Assembly (NCBI RefSeq): GCF_000317205.1
Contig: NZ_AJLK01000113.1
Location: 1-62,439, forward strand
DNA: 62,439 nt
Reading direction: 5' to 3'
DNA from: Fischerella muscicola PCC 7414
GTDB taxonomy: Bacteria; Cyanobacteriota; Cyanobacteriia; Cyanobacteriales; Nostocaceae
This document shows, piece by piece, positions 35,026 to 44,434 of the stretch. A program made the translations under genes and the position numbers. The notes under the pieces were generated by a model. The model was not told the DNA's origin. It saw only the letters and a program-made list of their open reading frames with translations, and made no database searches. Numbering within the stretch: the first letter of the stretch is position 1; every line of letters begins with the position of its first letter.

Positions 35026-35868
35026 ATGTCTAATCTTCAAAATAAGAATCAAACACAATTTGATGCTGAGACTTTGGCAGCCTTACAAGAATTAATAGAT
35101 GTGGTGGCAAAGTTGCGATCGCCTGATGCTGGTTGCCCGTGGGATTTGGCACAAACTCCCCAAACACTGACACCCTATGTGATTGAAGAAGCTTATGAGG
35201 TAGTAGATGCTATTAACAGTGGGGATAAACAAGCGATCGCTGAAGAATTAGGAGATTTATTATTACAAGTTGTTCTGCAAGCACAAATCGCCAAGGAATA
35301 TGGTCAATTTTCTTTACAAGAAGTAGCACAAGGTATTTCCCAAAAACTAATTCGGCGTCATCCTCATGTTTTTGGGGATGTGTCGGTGCAGAGTGTCGAT
35401 GAAGTGCGGCAAAATTGGGAACAAATCAAAGCAGCAGAAAAAGGCGAACCATCTCCAGAAAATCAAAAACTTAGTACAAAACTCAGTAGTTATGCCCGCA
35501 AACTTCCCCCATTAATGGCAACGATGAAAATTTCTCAAAAAGCTGCTGCTATTGGATTTGAGTGGGAAAATATTGATGGAGTATGGGAGAAATTTCACGA
35601 AGAATTGCGAGAGTTTCAAGAAGCTTTAGCTCACGAAACACCAGAACGACAACAAGCTGAATTAGGGGATTTATTATTTTCTGTTCTCCAGCTTGCCCGT
35701 TGGTATAATCTCGATCCCAGCGAAGCTTTACAAGGAACAAATCAACGTTTTATTCACCGCTTCCAAAAAATAGAAGGAATAGCTGATCGCCCCCTGTCTG
35801 ATTACACTCTCGAAGAGTTAGAAGCACTTTGGCAGGAGGCGAAAGCACAACTTGCTAAAGGTGGTTAG
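35026..35868 (+). CDS. mazG: Nucleoside triphosphate pyrophosphohydrolase MazG
   Basis: This 280-residue protein has two MazG domains: the first (about 18-120) shows 'CPWDLAQTPQTLTPYVIEEA' and the EExxD-type motif 'EELGDLLLQVVLQ', the second (about 170-270) has 'FHEELREFQEALAHETPERQ' and 'AELGDLLFSVLQLAR'. Acidic residues bind Mg2+. MazG hydrolyses (d)NTPs to (d)NMP and pyrophosphate and is linked to housecleaning and ppGpp control. Length and order are normal for bacterial MazG. It is followed by 'ggttagtggttagtgg' repeats. Confidence 0.94.
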   Translation: MSNLQNKNQTQFDAETLAALQELIDVVAKLRSPDAGCPWDLAQTPQTLTPYVIEEAYEVVDAINSGDKQAIAEELGDLLLQVVLQAQIAKEYGQFSLQEVAQGISQKLIRRHPHVFGDVSVQSVDEVRQNWEQIKAAEKGEPSPENQKLSTKLSSYARKLPPLMATMKISQKAAAIGFEWENIDGVWEKFHEELREFQEALAHETPERQQAELGDLLFSVLQLARWYNLDPSEALQGTNQRFIHRFQKIEGIADRPLSDYTLEELEALWQEAKAQLAKGG

Positions 35869-35919
35869 TGGTTAGTGGTGAACCCAACTACTAACTACTA
35901 ACCACTAACTACTAACTAT

Positions 35920-37389
35920 TTACAACTTAATTGTAACTGTCTTGACTTCAGTGTAATGTTCTAGACAATACTCACCGAGTTCGCGACCCATACCTGATTG
36001 CTTGAAGCCGCCGAAGGGGGCAGCAGCATCAAATACGTGGTAGCAATTTACCCACACAGTACCTGCACGGACGTTGTTGGCTATGGCATGGGCTTTGGTA
36101 ATATCTTTTGTCCACACTCCAGCAGCAAGTCCGTACATGGTGGTGTTGGCAAGGTGAATTACTTCGTCGATGTCCTTGAATTTAATAATGCTCATCACCG
36201 GGCCGAAGATTTCTTCTTGAGCAATCTTCATCTCATTTTTGACATTGGCAAATACAGTTGGTTCAATAAAGAAACCGCGATCACCCCAGCGATGACCGCC
36301 GCATAACATCTGCGCGCCTTCGCGCATACCAGACTCGATATAGCTCATGATTTTGTCAAACTGCTCTTGGTCTATCTGCGGCCCTTGCTTGGTATTGGGA
36401 TCGAAGGGGTCGCCGACTGTCCGCTGTCTGGCTTTTTCTACACTCTTAGCGACAAAATCGTCATAGCATTTTTCTTCAACGAATAACCGTGAACCAGCAT
36501 TGCAACATTGTCCTTGGTTAAAGAACAAACTATGGTGTGCGCCTTCAATCGCCATATCCATATCAGCGTCAGCAAAAACGATGTTGGGACTCTTACCACC
36601 AAGTTCGAGGGTGACGCGCTTGAGGTTGCTTTTGGCTGCTGCTTCCATCACCAGATGTCCAACTTCGGTTGAGCCTGTGAATGCCAATTTGTCAATATCC
36701 ATGTGGCGCGCGATCGCAGCCCCGGCGGTTGGGCCGTAGCCAGAAAGAATATTAACAACACCAGGCGGGAAACCAGCTTCAATTATCAACTCACCCACCC
36801 GCAGTGCTGACAAAGGAGTTTGTTCGGCAGTTTTCATTACTACCGTATTACCCGTTGCCAAAGCTGGGCTTAACTTCCACGCCTGCATCAATAATGGGAA
36901 GTTCCAAGGAATAATTTGACCGACTACACCCACCGGTTCATGGCGTGTGTAACAGAAGTAGGGACCGTTGATGGGGATGGTTTTACCTTGTACTTTGTCA
37001 GCCCAGCCTGCATAGTAGCGATAACAAGCAATAACTAGCTTTAAGTCGCCATAAGAACTATGTAGCGGCTTACCGTTGTCTAGGGTTTCCAACCGCGCCA
37101 ACTCGTCAATATTTTGCTCAATTAAATCTGCCAGCTTGTAGAGTAATTCACCCCGACGGGTAGCAGACATATTGCGCCATTCTCTACTATTAAAAGCCGC
37201 TCTTGCTGCTTCTACAGCCTTATCTACATCCGGGGCGTCTGCTTCTGCAACATCACAGATGACTTCGCCTGTTGCGGGGTTAATCGTTTCAAACCTTTTA
37301 CCACTGACGCTTTCTACCCACTCGTTATTAATTAGCAGCTTGGTTGGACCAATTTTCACCTGTTGTTCTGGTCTAGTGGCTGTAACCAT
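35920..37389 (-). CDS. NAD-dependent aldehyde dehydrogenase
   Basis: This 489-residue ALDH has '[14 protein letters not shown]' (oxyanion/Asn region), NAD-binding '[15 protein letters not shown]', the catalytic Glu in '[17 protein letters not shown]' and the catalytic Cys in '[18 protein letters not shown]'. The C-terminal '[19 protein letters not shown]' fits the betaine/retinal-aldehyde-type ALDH group. It oxidises aldehydes to acids; the substrate is broad or unknown. A strong Shine-Dalgarno (AAGGAGGG) lies 4 nt before the ATG, unusually good for this window. It stands alone. Confidence 0.93.
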   Translation of the reverse strand: MVTATRPEQQVKIGPTKLLINNEWVESVSGKRFETINPATGEVICDVAEADAPDVDKAVEAARAAFNSREWRNMSATRRGELLYKLADLIEQNIDELARLETLDNGKPLHSSYGDLKLVIACYRYYAGWADKVQGKTIPINGPYFCYTRHEPVGVVGQIIPWNFPLLMQAWKLSPALATGNTVVMKTAEQTPLSALRVGELIIEAGFPPGVVNILSGYGPTAGAAIARHMDIDKLAFTGSTEVGHLVMEAAAKSNLKRVTLELGGKSPNIVFADADMDMAIEGAHHSLFFNQGQCCNAGSRLFVEEKCYDDFVAKSVEKARQRTVGDPFDPNTKQGPQIDQEQFDKIMSYIESGMREGAQMLCGGHRWGDRGFFIEPTVFANVKNEMKIAQEEIFGPVMSIIKFKDIDEVIHLANTTMYGLAAGVWTKDITKAHAIANNVRAGTVWVNCYHVFDAAAPFGGFKQSGMGRELGEYCLEHYTEVKTVTIKL

Positions 37390-37585
37390 CAGGCCCTCCT
37401 TAAGTTTTTGTTAAGAATCTATTTGAAATCTCATCTGACTGTTTGGGATATTAATGAATCAAGCTTTTTATGCCCTAACTTTTCCTAAATTTCCCAATTG
37501 ATCTATTAATATGCTGCTCCGCCTACAGAAAATAGTGTGATGTTGTTTATATAAGTTCTGATTTTTTTACATCCTATTTACATAA
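37390..37585. promoter_or_regulatory. Upstream region of the aldehyde dehydrogenase gene
   Basis: About 200 bp of AT-rich DNA precede the ALDH gene on the minus strand. It carries its strong ribosome-binding site (AAGGAGGG) but I see no clear operator. Confidence 0.35.
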
Positions 37586-37756
37586 AAAATCACAGCAATT
37601 AACCATACACTGGATTTAGCTCAACTTTTCCCCACTGTAGCTCGTGCTAAGGAAAGTTACCAAGATAATTATGCTACAGTAATACGGACAATTGGGGCTA
37701 CTCGCGAAAGCAACGTGACGCGCCAGAGTGAAAAACCACTGAAAAACAGTTTATGA
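37586..37756 (+). pseudogene. Possible gene remnant overlapping the Rieske start
   Basis: An open frame without a start codon reads 'LDLAQLFPTVARAKESYQDN' then 'YATVIRTIGATRESNVTRQS' and ends in TGA at 37754-37756, overlapping the Rieske ATG by 4 nt (ATGA). The protein-like composition and the coupling overlap suggest the 3' end of a lost upstream gene. No family is recognised. Confidence 0.35.
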
Positions 37757-38187
37757 ATCGTCGTGAATTTATCGGTTGGGTAAGTGTGGGGAGTTTAGCT
37801 AGTTCTCTACCTGTAGTCATTGCAGCTTGTTCTTCTGAAACAAAATCCCAATCAACTACCACTCCCGTGCGTGCTGATGGTTTTCAGGTAGTTGGCACAG
37901 TAGCAGATTTAGACAAAAACGGTCAACTCTTGAATGATAATACTGCTGGCAAGGTATTGGCCATTAAAGATCCTAGTAATAATACCAAGGTCATTGCCGT
38001 CAACCCCACTTGCACCCACAAAGGTTGTGTTGTGGAATGGAAACAAGACCAAAATGCTTTTGTCTGTCCTTGTCATGGTTCTAAGTTTGCTAGCGATGGC
38101 AAAGTGACAAATGGCCCAGCAGATCAACCTCTAGCTACCTACATAACCAAAGTGGAAGGTAATGAAGTATTGGTGAAAGGAAGTTAA
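37753..38187 (+). CDS. Rieske [2Fe-2S] protein with twin-arginine signal
   Basis: This 144-residue protein has a twin-arginine motif at its start ('MNRREFIGWVSVG') with a hydrophobic stretch ending near 'VIAACSS'. It then has a Rieske domain with cluster ligands 'CTHKGC' and 'CPCHGSKF', both complete. It is shorter than PetC of the cytochrome b6f complex and has no transmembrane anchor beyond the signal. It is more like the small soluble or lipoprotein-type Rieske proteins of cyanobacteria, for which the partner is not settled. It probably faces the periplasm or lumen and transfers electrons there. Confidence 0.9.
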   Translation: MNRREFIGWVSVGSLASSLPVVIAACSSETKSQSTTTPVRADGFQVVGTVADLDKNGQLLNDNTAGKVLAIKDPSNNTKVIAVNPTCTHKGCVVEWKQDQNAFVCPCHGSKFASDGKVTNGPADQPLATYITKVEGNEVLVKGS

Positions 38188-38654
38188 GAGTAATTTGTCA
38201 TTGGTAATTAACTATCAACCACTAACTACTAGTTCACCAAATTGATTTTGACAGTTTGGCTAGTGAAAGGAAGTTAAGAGTAATTTGTCATGGGTCATTT
38301 GTCATTGGTAATTAACTATCAACCACTAACCACTAACTAATGTACAGACGTGCCATGGCACATCTGGTACAACAACCAACAACCCTACCCTGACGGGAAG
38401 CCACTACCCTGCCTTAAGCCGCTACCTGCGGAAGCCGCTTCGCGTCTACGCGTCTACGTGTCTACGGGTTCGCCAGTCCCCCTACCCTTACCTTAAGCCA
38501 CTTCGTGTCTACGTGACGGAGACCGCCTTTTTGGGGGGCTGGTCTCACCAACAACCAACTATCAACCACTAACCATTAACCACTAATTGTTTTTCCCCGC
38601 TTCCCCTAAATTGATACGATGGGAAAACGGCATAGATTTAGGTTGTTGTGTGGC
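38188..38654. repeat. Repeat block between the Rieske gene and proA
   Basis: This gene-free spacer of about 467 bp repeats a 'GTGAAAGGAAGTTAAGAGTA' segment that is also the end of the Rieske gene (38173-38192 and 38262-38281). It carries a 31-bp palindrome-like element TGTACAGACGTGCCATGGCA (38341-38371). It also carries the composite element 38388-38554, a near-identical copy of 25533-25732 with about 30 bp of the repeat core deleted. Confidence 0.8.
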
Positions 38655-39965
38655 ATGAATATTTCTGGTGATAACTCATCAAACCTAGTTGCAATAGCTA
38701 AAAAAACCCGTTTGGCGGCACTCAAACTCGCAGTTTTATCAACGGAGGCCAAAAATCAAGCGCTCGAAGCGATCGCTCAAGCTTTAGAATCAGCAAAAGA
38801 TGAAATCTTGCAAGCGAATGTTGCTGATTGTCAAGCTGCTGCTACTGAAGGTATTGCGAAACCACTTTATAAACGCTTGCAGTTAGATGAGTATAAGTTA
38901 AAAGATGCGATCGCAGGAGTCAGAGATGTCGCTAAACTTGCCGATCCTGTGGGTGCAGTACAGATTCACCGCGAACTAGATACAGGCTTAATTCTCAAGC
39001 GCATCACTTGTCCATTGGGAGTTTTAGGTGTGATTTTTGAAGCACGTCCTGAAGCGGCAATTCAAATTGTGGCTTTGGCAATCAAATCAGGTAATGGCGT
39101 TATTCTCAAAGGCGGCAAAGAAGCAGTTCGTTCTTGTGAAGCTATAGTCAAAGCAGTTAAACAGGGATTATCTGCAACTGCTGTTAACCCAGATGTGGTG
39201 CAGTTATTAACAACTAGAGAAGAAACTTTAGAACTTTTAAAATTAGATAAATATGTAGATTTAATTATTCCTCGAGGTTCTAATTCTTTTGTACGATTTG
39301 TGCAGGAAAATACCCGCATACCTGTACTAGGACATGCCGATGGTATCTGTCATCTCTATATAGATAAAGCCGCTGATTTAAAGAAAGCAATTACTATAAC
39401 TGTTGATGCCAAAACACATTATCCGGCTGCATGTAATGCCATCGAAACTTTGCTAATTCATAGTGAAATTGCTGCGGATTTTCTACCAAAAATTGCTGAG
39501 GCTTTGCAAGCCCAAAATGTCGAATTAAGAGGCGATGAACGCAGCCGCGAAATTCTACCAAGTCTCAAATTAGCTACAGAAACAGACTGGGAAACTGAAT
39601 ACAGCGATTTGATTTTGGCTATTAAAATTGTAGATTCTTTAGAAGAAGCGATCGCTCACATTAATGATTACGGTTCTAAGCATACCGATGCGATCGTCAC
39701 TGAAGATGCAAAGGCGGCTGAAACTTTCCTAGCACTAGTAAATGCCGCAGGAGTATACTACAACTGTTCTACCCGCTTCGCAGATGGTTTCCGTTATGGT
39801 TTAGGTGCTGAAGTCGGAATAAGCACCCAACAAATGCCACCTCGTGGGCCTGTTGGTTTAGAAGGATTAGTTACATACAAGTACCAATTAACAGGTGATG
39901 GTCATATTGCCGCTAATTACACTGGTGCTAATGCCAAATCTTTTACTCACAAGGATTTGGCATAA
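38655..39965 (+). CDS. proA: Gamma-glutamyl phosphate reductase
   Basis: This encodes about 436 residues from ATG 38655 ('[20 protein letters not shown]'). ALDH-like signatures are '[20 protein letters not shown]', '[18 protein letters not shown]' and the catalytic cysteine in '[14 protein letters not shown]'. '[18 protein letters not shown]' is typical of ProA. It reduces gamma-glutamyl phosphate with NADPH in proline synthesis. An upstream in-frame start (38619) would add 12 residues with no family support. The partner proB is not in the window. Confidence 0.95.
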   Translation: MNISGDNSSNLVAIAKKTRLAALKLAVLSTEAKNQALEAIAQALESAKDEILQANVADCQAAATEGIAKPLYKRLQLDEYKLKDAIAGVRDVAKLADPVGAVQIHRELDTGLILKRITCPLGVLGVIFEARPEAAIQIVALAIKSGNGVILKGGKEAVRSCEAIVKAVKQGLSATAVNPDVVQLLTTREETLELLKLDKYVDLIIPRGSNSFVRFVQENTRIPVLGHADGICHLYIDKAADLKKAITITVDAKTHYPAACNAIETLLIHSEIAADFLPKIAEALQAQNVELRGDERSREILPSLKLATETDWETEYSDLILAIKIVDSLEEAIAHINDYGSKHTDAIVTEDAKAAETFLALVNAAGVYYNCSTRFADGFRYGLGAEVGISTQQMPPRGPVGLEGLVTYKYQLTGDGHIAANYTGANAKSFTHKDLA

Positions 39966-40568
39966 AATATCGCTTTTTCCTGATTCAACTTAGTGCCTTA
40001 GTGTCTTGGTGGTTCAATAGGATTTCTTTTTTCACCACAAAGACACAAAGACACAAACAAAAGTGTTGTTCAAATATGTGTGAGTTGCACGAGAAAATGA
40101 GGAAAGCACAATTAATTTTGAAACAGCATAGATTGGTTACTTAATGTTATTGTGCTTCCTAAGTTGTTACGTAATTTTAAATTGAGATCGGTAAATGGTA
40201 GGTAGTGCTTTTAGCACCGCTGGTTAAGCTTCTTCAATATATTACCTGAGATAATAAATAAAAAAAAGTAGCCTTAGTTGCCAGTTTGGCACTTTTGGCT
40301 GTGGAGAAGGCGATAAATACTTATGATATATTTTACTAATACATTGATATGTTCGATTTCACATTTGTGTTGTATACTTGCAGTTCAAAAAACACAGGAC
40401 AAAAAATAAGGTACGATGCGATCGCCTAAAATTTTCAAGGTAGAGGTATGGGGATGTAGGGAAAAAGTAAACACCTATTGACTCACTTATATCTTGATTT
40501 CCAAGCAAGTTCTTTCCCTTACACCCTTACACCCAGTCTCAAGGGACAAACTTGGTGTGTAAGTCCTA
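39966..40568. other. Gene-free spacer between proA and menF
   Basis: These 603 bp hold no gene. Near 39990-40060 the repeat 'CCTTAGTGTCTTGGTGGTTC' faces 'CACCACAAAGACACAAAGAC', making an inverted pair that could end proA transcription. The rest is AT-rich with a HIP1-containing site near 40419. A T/A-rich stretch around 40300-40400 may hold other promoters, but I see no defined site. Confidence 0.55.
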
Positions 40569-41984
40569 TTAAACTAATGCTTTCAGCAACGCTTGCAGCT
40601 TGAGTTGAATTTCAGCCAGTTCTTTTTCCGGATCAGAACCTGCAACAATACCAGCACCAGCGTAAAGTCTAGCGCGATCGCCATCTATGAGTGCGGAACG
40701 AATACCAACAATAAACTCACAGTTACCATCTGCGTCTATCCATCCCAAGGGTGCAGCGTATAAACCCCTCTCAAAGCTTTCGTAACGACGAATTTCCACA
40801 CAGGCTGCATCTGGCGCAGTACCTGCAACTGCTGGTGTGGGATGGAGTTGGGAAACTATCTTTAATGGATGCACTTCATCAGGAACTATGGCACTAATTG
40901 GTGTCCATAAGTGCTGAATATTAGATAATTGTCGCAAGCGGGGCGGTAATATTTGCGGTAATAAACCTAGTTGTGAGAGGCGTTGAGTAATAAAATCAAT
41001 TACTAGGGAATGTTCGTGTCTTTCTTTTTCACTGTTGAGTAAGCGATCAGCATTGGTAGCATCTTCCGCAGGTGTTTTACCTCGTGCTGCGCTACCCGCT
41101 AAAGCATCGGTGATTAATTGTTGGTTGTGAATACAGATTAAACGTTCTGGACTCGCACCAATAAAGTTTTGTCCTTTGCCGTTACTTGTAGAGAAAATAT
41201 AACAATTCGGATGTAGCTGTCGCAAGTTATGGAGGGAATTAAACAAATTAAATGGGGTATTGGATCTAACGTCTAGTGCATCTGCTAGCACAATTTTACT
41301 GACATGGGTAGAGCGAATCGTTTCTAATGCTGACAATACCGAACGTTTGAATTTTTCTGGATTAGCAACGGATTTTTTACTAAACTTTGGCTCTTGAAAA
41401 TCTTGGTGAGGAGAATAAAATTCCCAAGAGTGAATAATTTCAATTTTTCTCCAGAGCATCTGCAATATTTTTTCAATATTGACGTCAGCATGGATGATAA
41501 AATTGGCAACTAAGATACAGCATTCTTCTTTAACAGCTATTTGCCAATGAGGAAGAAAAACGGTAGCTGCTGGAAATGGATAATTTTCTTGTTGATTTAT
41601 ATCAAAAAAACTAAAACCACAAAAAAATAGAGGTTTGGAAAAACTTCTTTCTGTGCTGCCAAAATTAATTATATTTTTTAAACAATACTTGATAAATCCT
41701 TCAGATTTGCTAAACCGTTCCTTGCCCTCTATTTGTAATTTTGCTACAGCACCAATTGCAGCGATCGCTTCTTTTTTGCCCTTGTTTTCCCAATAAAAAT
41801 TTAGTTGATGTGGTTGTGCCAGTTTATTAAGTACTACCAAGGGGTCAACCAAGTTAATTTCTAGCGAAATACTGGCAATTTGGGTGGAATTACTTTTTCT
41901 ACTCTTCCGCTGAGCAGCAACAAGAAATTGGTATAGTTCCCTATTATATACACAAAAGTCAGCGGCACATGGTGAAACTGTCAT
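40569..41984 (-). CDS. menF: Isochorismate synthase MenF
   Basis: This 471-residue chorismate-utilising enzyme has a C-terminal catalytic domain with 'FIGASPERLICIHNQQLITD', 'ALAGSAARGKTPAEDATNAD', 'KERHEHSLVIDFITQRLSQL', 'HPTPAVAGTAPDAA' and 'RGLYAAPLGWIDADGNCEF'. It converts chorismate to isochorismate, the first step of phylloquinone (vitamin K1) synthesis for photosystem I. The N-terminal half is variable, as usual. It is divergent from menA across a 298-bp spacer, and the other men genes follow menA. Confidence 0.94.
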   Translation of the reverse strand: MTVSPCAADFCVYNRELYQFLVAAQRKSRKSNSTQIASISLEINLVDPLVVLNKLAQPHQLNFYWENKGKKEAIAAIGAVAKLQIEGKERFSKSEGFIKYCLKNIINFGSTERSFSKPLFFCGFSFFDINQQENYPFPAATVFLPHWQIAVKEECCILVANFIIHADVNIEKILQMLWRKIEIIHSWEFYSPHQDFQEPKFSKKSVANPEKFKRSVLSALETIRSTHVSKIVLADALDVRSNTPFNLFNSLHNLRQLHPNCYIFSTSNGKGQNFIGASPERLICIHNQQLITDALAGSAARGKTPAEDATNADRLLNSEKERHEHSLVIDFITQRLSQLGLLPQILPPRLRQLSNIQHLWTPISAIVPDEVHPLKIVSQLHPTPAVAGTAPDAACVEIRRYESFERGLYAAPLGWIDADGNCEFIVGIRSALIDGDRARLYAGAGIVAGSDPEKELAEIQLKLQALLKALV

Positions 41985-42282
41985 GGATCTAAAAATAGTA
42001 AATTTTTTTGAAGTAATCTTCCTAAACAGTGATAAATCATGGTCGTATTTCTACAGGTAACACAAACAGTCGCTGTTTCACCAGCGTGTTGGCTCTGCCA
42101 AATTATGGTTTTGCAATACCATGTGTGGCATAGTCTAGCTTTGTGGTGCAGATTGTGGCATTAGCAAGAAATTAATCGCAAACGTAGAAAAATCTTTCTT
42201 GAGATGTTACCTGTAGATAGACTGGATAAAACCAGAAATTTTGGACATAAGAAAGTGCTAACAATATAATTAATTGCGACTG

Positions 42283-43191
42283 ATGACTACAAATCTGATT
42301 TCATATCCCAAAAATAATGCCAAAAATAAATTATGGATGGCGGCAATCAAACCGCCGATGTACAGTGTTGCAATTATGCCCATCTGGGTAGGAACGGCTG
42401 TTGCATTTGCGGAAACAAAAATTTGGAATTGGGCTGTTTTTTCTGTTTTCTTAGCTGCGGCAATTTTAATTTTGGCATGGGAAAACCTCAGCAATGATGT
42501 CTTTGATTCTGAGACAGGAATTGATCAAAATAAACATCATTCTTTAGTGAACTTAACTGGTAACAAACTATTAATATTTTGGTTAGGAAATATATTTTTA
42601 TGTTTAGGCTTGCTGGGAATACTAGCGATCGCTTGGTGGCAACATGACTGGACTGTAATTGGGTTAATTATGGTCTGCTGTGCTTTGGGATACGCTTACC
42701 AAGGTCCTCCCTTTCGTTTAGGATACCAGGGTTTGGGGGAAGTCTTGTGCTTTTTTGCCTTTGGGCCAATTGGCATGGCGGCAGTATACTACAGCCAAAC
42801 TCAAAGTTGGTCACTACAGAATTTAGCGGCTTCAGCGATTGTTGGTATCGCCACAACTCTAATTTTGTACTGTTCGCACTTTCACCAGGTTAAAGACGAT
42901 TTAGCAGCAGGGAAGCGATCGCCCATTGTCCGCCTGGGAACTCAAAGAGGCGCACAACTCCTTAGTTGGTTTACTGCTAGCATTTACGCCCTCACCTTGG
43001 TATTTGTACTCACAGCAATTTTTCCCACATGGACATTACTGAGTTGGGTGAGTTTACCCTTCGCGATCAAATTATGCCGTCACGTCCAGCAAAATCATCA
43101 CAACCCAGAACAAGTCAGTAACTGTAAATTCATCGCCGTCGCCGTCCATTTTTGGTGTTGCTTGCTGTTTGGTGTGGGATTTCTGCTTTGA
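42283..43191 (+). CDS. menA: 2-carboxy-1,4-naphthoquinone phytyltransferase MenA
   Basis: This encodes about 302 residues from ATG 42283 with eight or nine membrane helices of the UbiA prenyltransferase family. The first Asp-rich motif is 'NDVFDSETGIDQNK' and the second is 'HQVKDDLAAGKRSPIVRLG'; both bind Mg2+-diphosphate. It attaches the phytyl (or prenyl) chain to the naphthoate ring in phylloquinone synthesis. It is the first gene of the menA-menC-menE run on the plus strand. A TTG start three codons earlier is possible. Confidence 0.94.
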   Translation: MTTNLISYPKNNAKNKLWMAAIKPPMYSVAIMPIWVGTAVAFAETKIWNWAVFSVFLAAAILILAWENLSNDVFDSETGIDQNKHHSLVNLTGNKLLIFWLGNIFLCLGLLGILAIAWWQHDWTVIGLIMVCCALGYAYQGPPFRLGYQGLGEVLCFFAFGPIGMAAVYYSQTQSWSLQNLAASAIVGIATTLILYCSHFHQVKDDLAAGKRSPIVRLGTQRGAQLLSWFTASIYALTLVFVLTAIFPTWTLLSWVSLPFAIKLCRHVQQNHHNPEQVSNCKFIAVAVHFWCCLLFGVGFLL

Positions 43192-43287
43192 CAACGCGAT
43201 TTGATTTTGAAACTGACTCGTGGTGATTATCCTTAGTCATTGGTCATTTGTCATTACAAATGACGAAATTTATTTGATCTAGAGGTA

Positions 43288-44379
43288 GTGAATTATCAAT
43301 TTGACTTTCGTCCTTACCAACGAAAATTTGTACACCCAGTTGCTACCAGTCACGGTGTCTGGGAGATCCGTGAAGGTATTATTCTTCGCCTCACAGACGA
43401 AACTAACAAAGTAGGTTGGGGAGAAATAGCGCCGATTAGCTGGTTTGGTTCCGAAACCCTAGCACAGGCTTGGGATTTTTGTTGTCACCTACCACAAGAA
43501 ATTACAGAGGAAACAATTTTTTCCATTCCCGATCAATTACCGGCTTGTCAATTTGGATTTGAATCAGCACTTTGGGAAATGAAAGAGTGGAATAGTTGGA
43601 GAATGGGAGACAAAAGAATTCTTCTTTCTCCCCATCACCCCACCTCCCCATCACACCTCCCCATCACCCCACCTCCCCATCACACCTCCCCATCACCCCA
43701 TCCGGCCACCTCCCCCCATCCCCTCCTCACCCACAGCGCTTTACTACCCGCAGGAGAAGCAGCACTACAAGCGTGGGAAAATTTGTGGCAGCAGGGGTAT
43801 TCTACTTTTAAGTGGAAAATCGGGGTTTATCCTACGCCTGTTGAACTAAAAATTTTAGATTTACTCACGCAAAGCTTACCAACCTCTGCAAAACTGCGAT
43901 TAGATGCTAATGGTGGATTGAATCAAGAGGAAGCAAAGTTGTGGTTGGAGAGTTGCGATCGCCTCAAAGTCAATATTGAATTTCTCGAACAACCCCTATG
44001 TGTAGATCAATTTCCGGTAATGTTGGAGTTGAGTCAACGCTATCAAACAGCGATCGCTTTAGATGAGTCTGTTGCTACACTCCCACAGCTAAAGTACTGC
44101 TTTCAACAAGGTTGGCGAGGAATTTTTGTCATTAAACCAGGAATCGCCGGTTCCCCATCTCGCCTCCGTCAGTTTTGCCAGCAGCATGAAATTGATGCAG
44201 TGTTTTCTTCTGTATTTGAAACTGCCATTGGTAGAAAAGCTGCCCTGCAAGTAGCAGTAGAATTATCGAGACACAACCGGGCAATGGGTTTTGGTATCAA
44301 TCACTATTTTGTTGAGGATGAGGGGGTGGGGAGATGGGGGAGTGTGAGGAGTATGAGAGGTGGAGGAATTACCAACTAA
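43288..44379 (+). CDS. menC: o-Succinylbenzoate synthase MenC with in-frame repeat insertion
   Basis: This 363-residue enolase-superfamily enzyme has 'STFKWKIGVY' (Lys), 'LRLDANGGLN' (Asp), 'IEFLEQPLCVDQ' (Glu), 'IALDESVATL' (Asp) and 'FVIKPGIAGS' (Lys): the complete metal and catalytic set. It dehydrates SHCHC to o-succinylbenzoate. Residues about 110-150 are a Pro/His/Ser-rich run encoded by 'cccatcaccccacctcccc' repeats, lying between 'SALWEMKEWN' and 'AGEAALQAWE'. The family is about 320 residues, so this is an in-frame repeat insertion between the two domains. The last 12 residues also come from repeat DNA. Start is GTG 43288, preceded by AGAGGT. Confidence 0.92.
   Translation: MNYQFDFRPYQRKFVHPVATSHGVWEIREGIILRLTDETNKVGWGEIAPISWFGSETLAQAWDFCCHLPQEITEETIFSIPDQLPACQFGFESALWEMKEWNSWRMGDKRILLSPHHPTSPSHLPITPPPHHTSPSPHPATSPHPLLTHSALLPAGEAALQAWENLWQQGYSTFKWKIGVYPTPVELKILDLLTQSLPTSAKLRLDANGGLNQEEAKLWLESCDRLKVNIEFLEQPLCVDQFPVMLELSQRYQTAIALDESVATLPQLKYCFQQGWRGIFVIKPGIAGSPSRLRQFCQQHEIDAVFSSVFETAIGRKAALQVAVELSRHNRAMGFGINHYFVEDEGVGRWGSVRSMRGGGITN
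43612..43735. repeat. 'ccccatcaccccacctcccc' repeat inside menC
   Basis: Tandem C-rich units such as CCCCATCACCCCACCTCCCC, in frame with the menC coding sequence, encode residues about 110-150. The same class of repeat is intergenic at 25352-25462, 27101-27205 and 53165-53297. Confidence 0.85.
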
Positions 44380-44434
44380 CTACTAACCACTAACTACTAA
44401 CCATCAACAACCAACCACCAACAACCAGCCACAA

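Noticed and set aside
40200-40250. Possible hairpin 'GTGCTTTTAGCAC' as terminator for proA
   Set aside because: It lies about 240 bp after proA with no T-tract. The 'CTTGGTGG/CCACAAAG' inverted pair nearer the stop is a better candidate.
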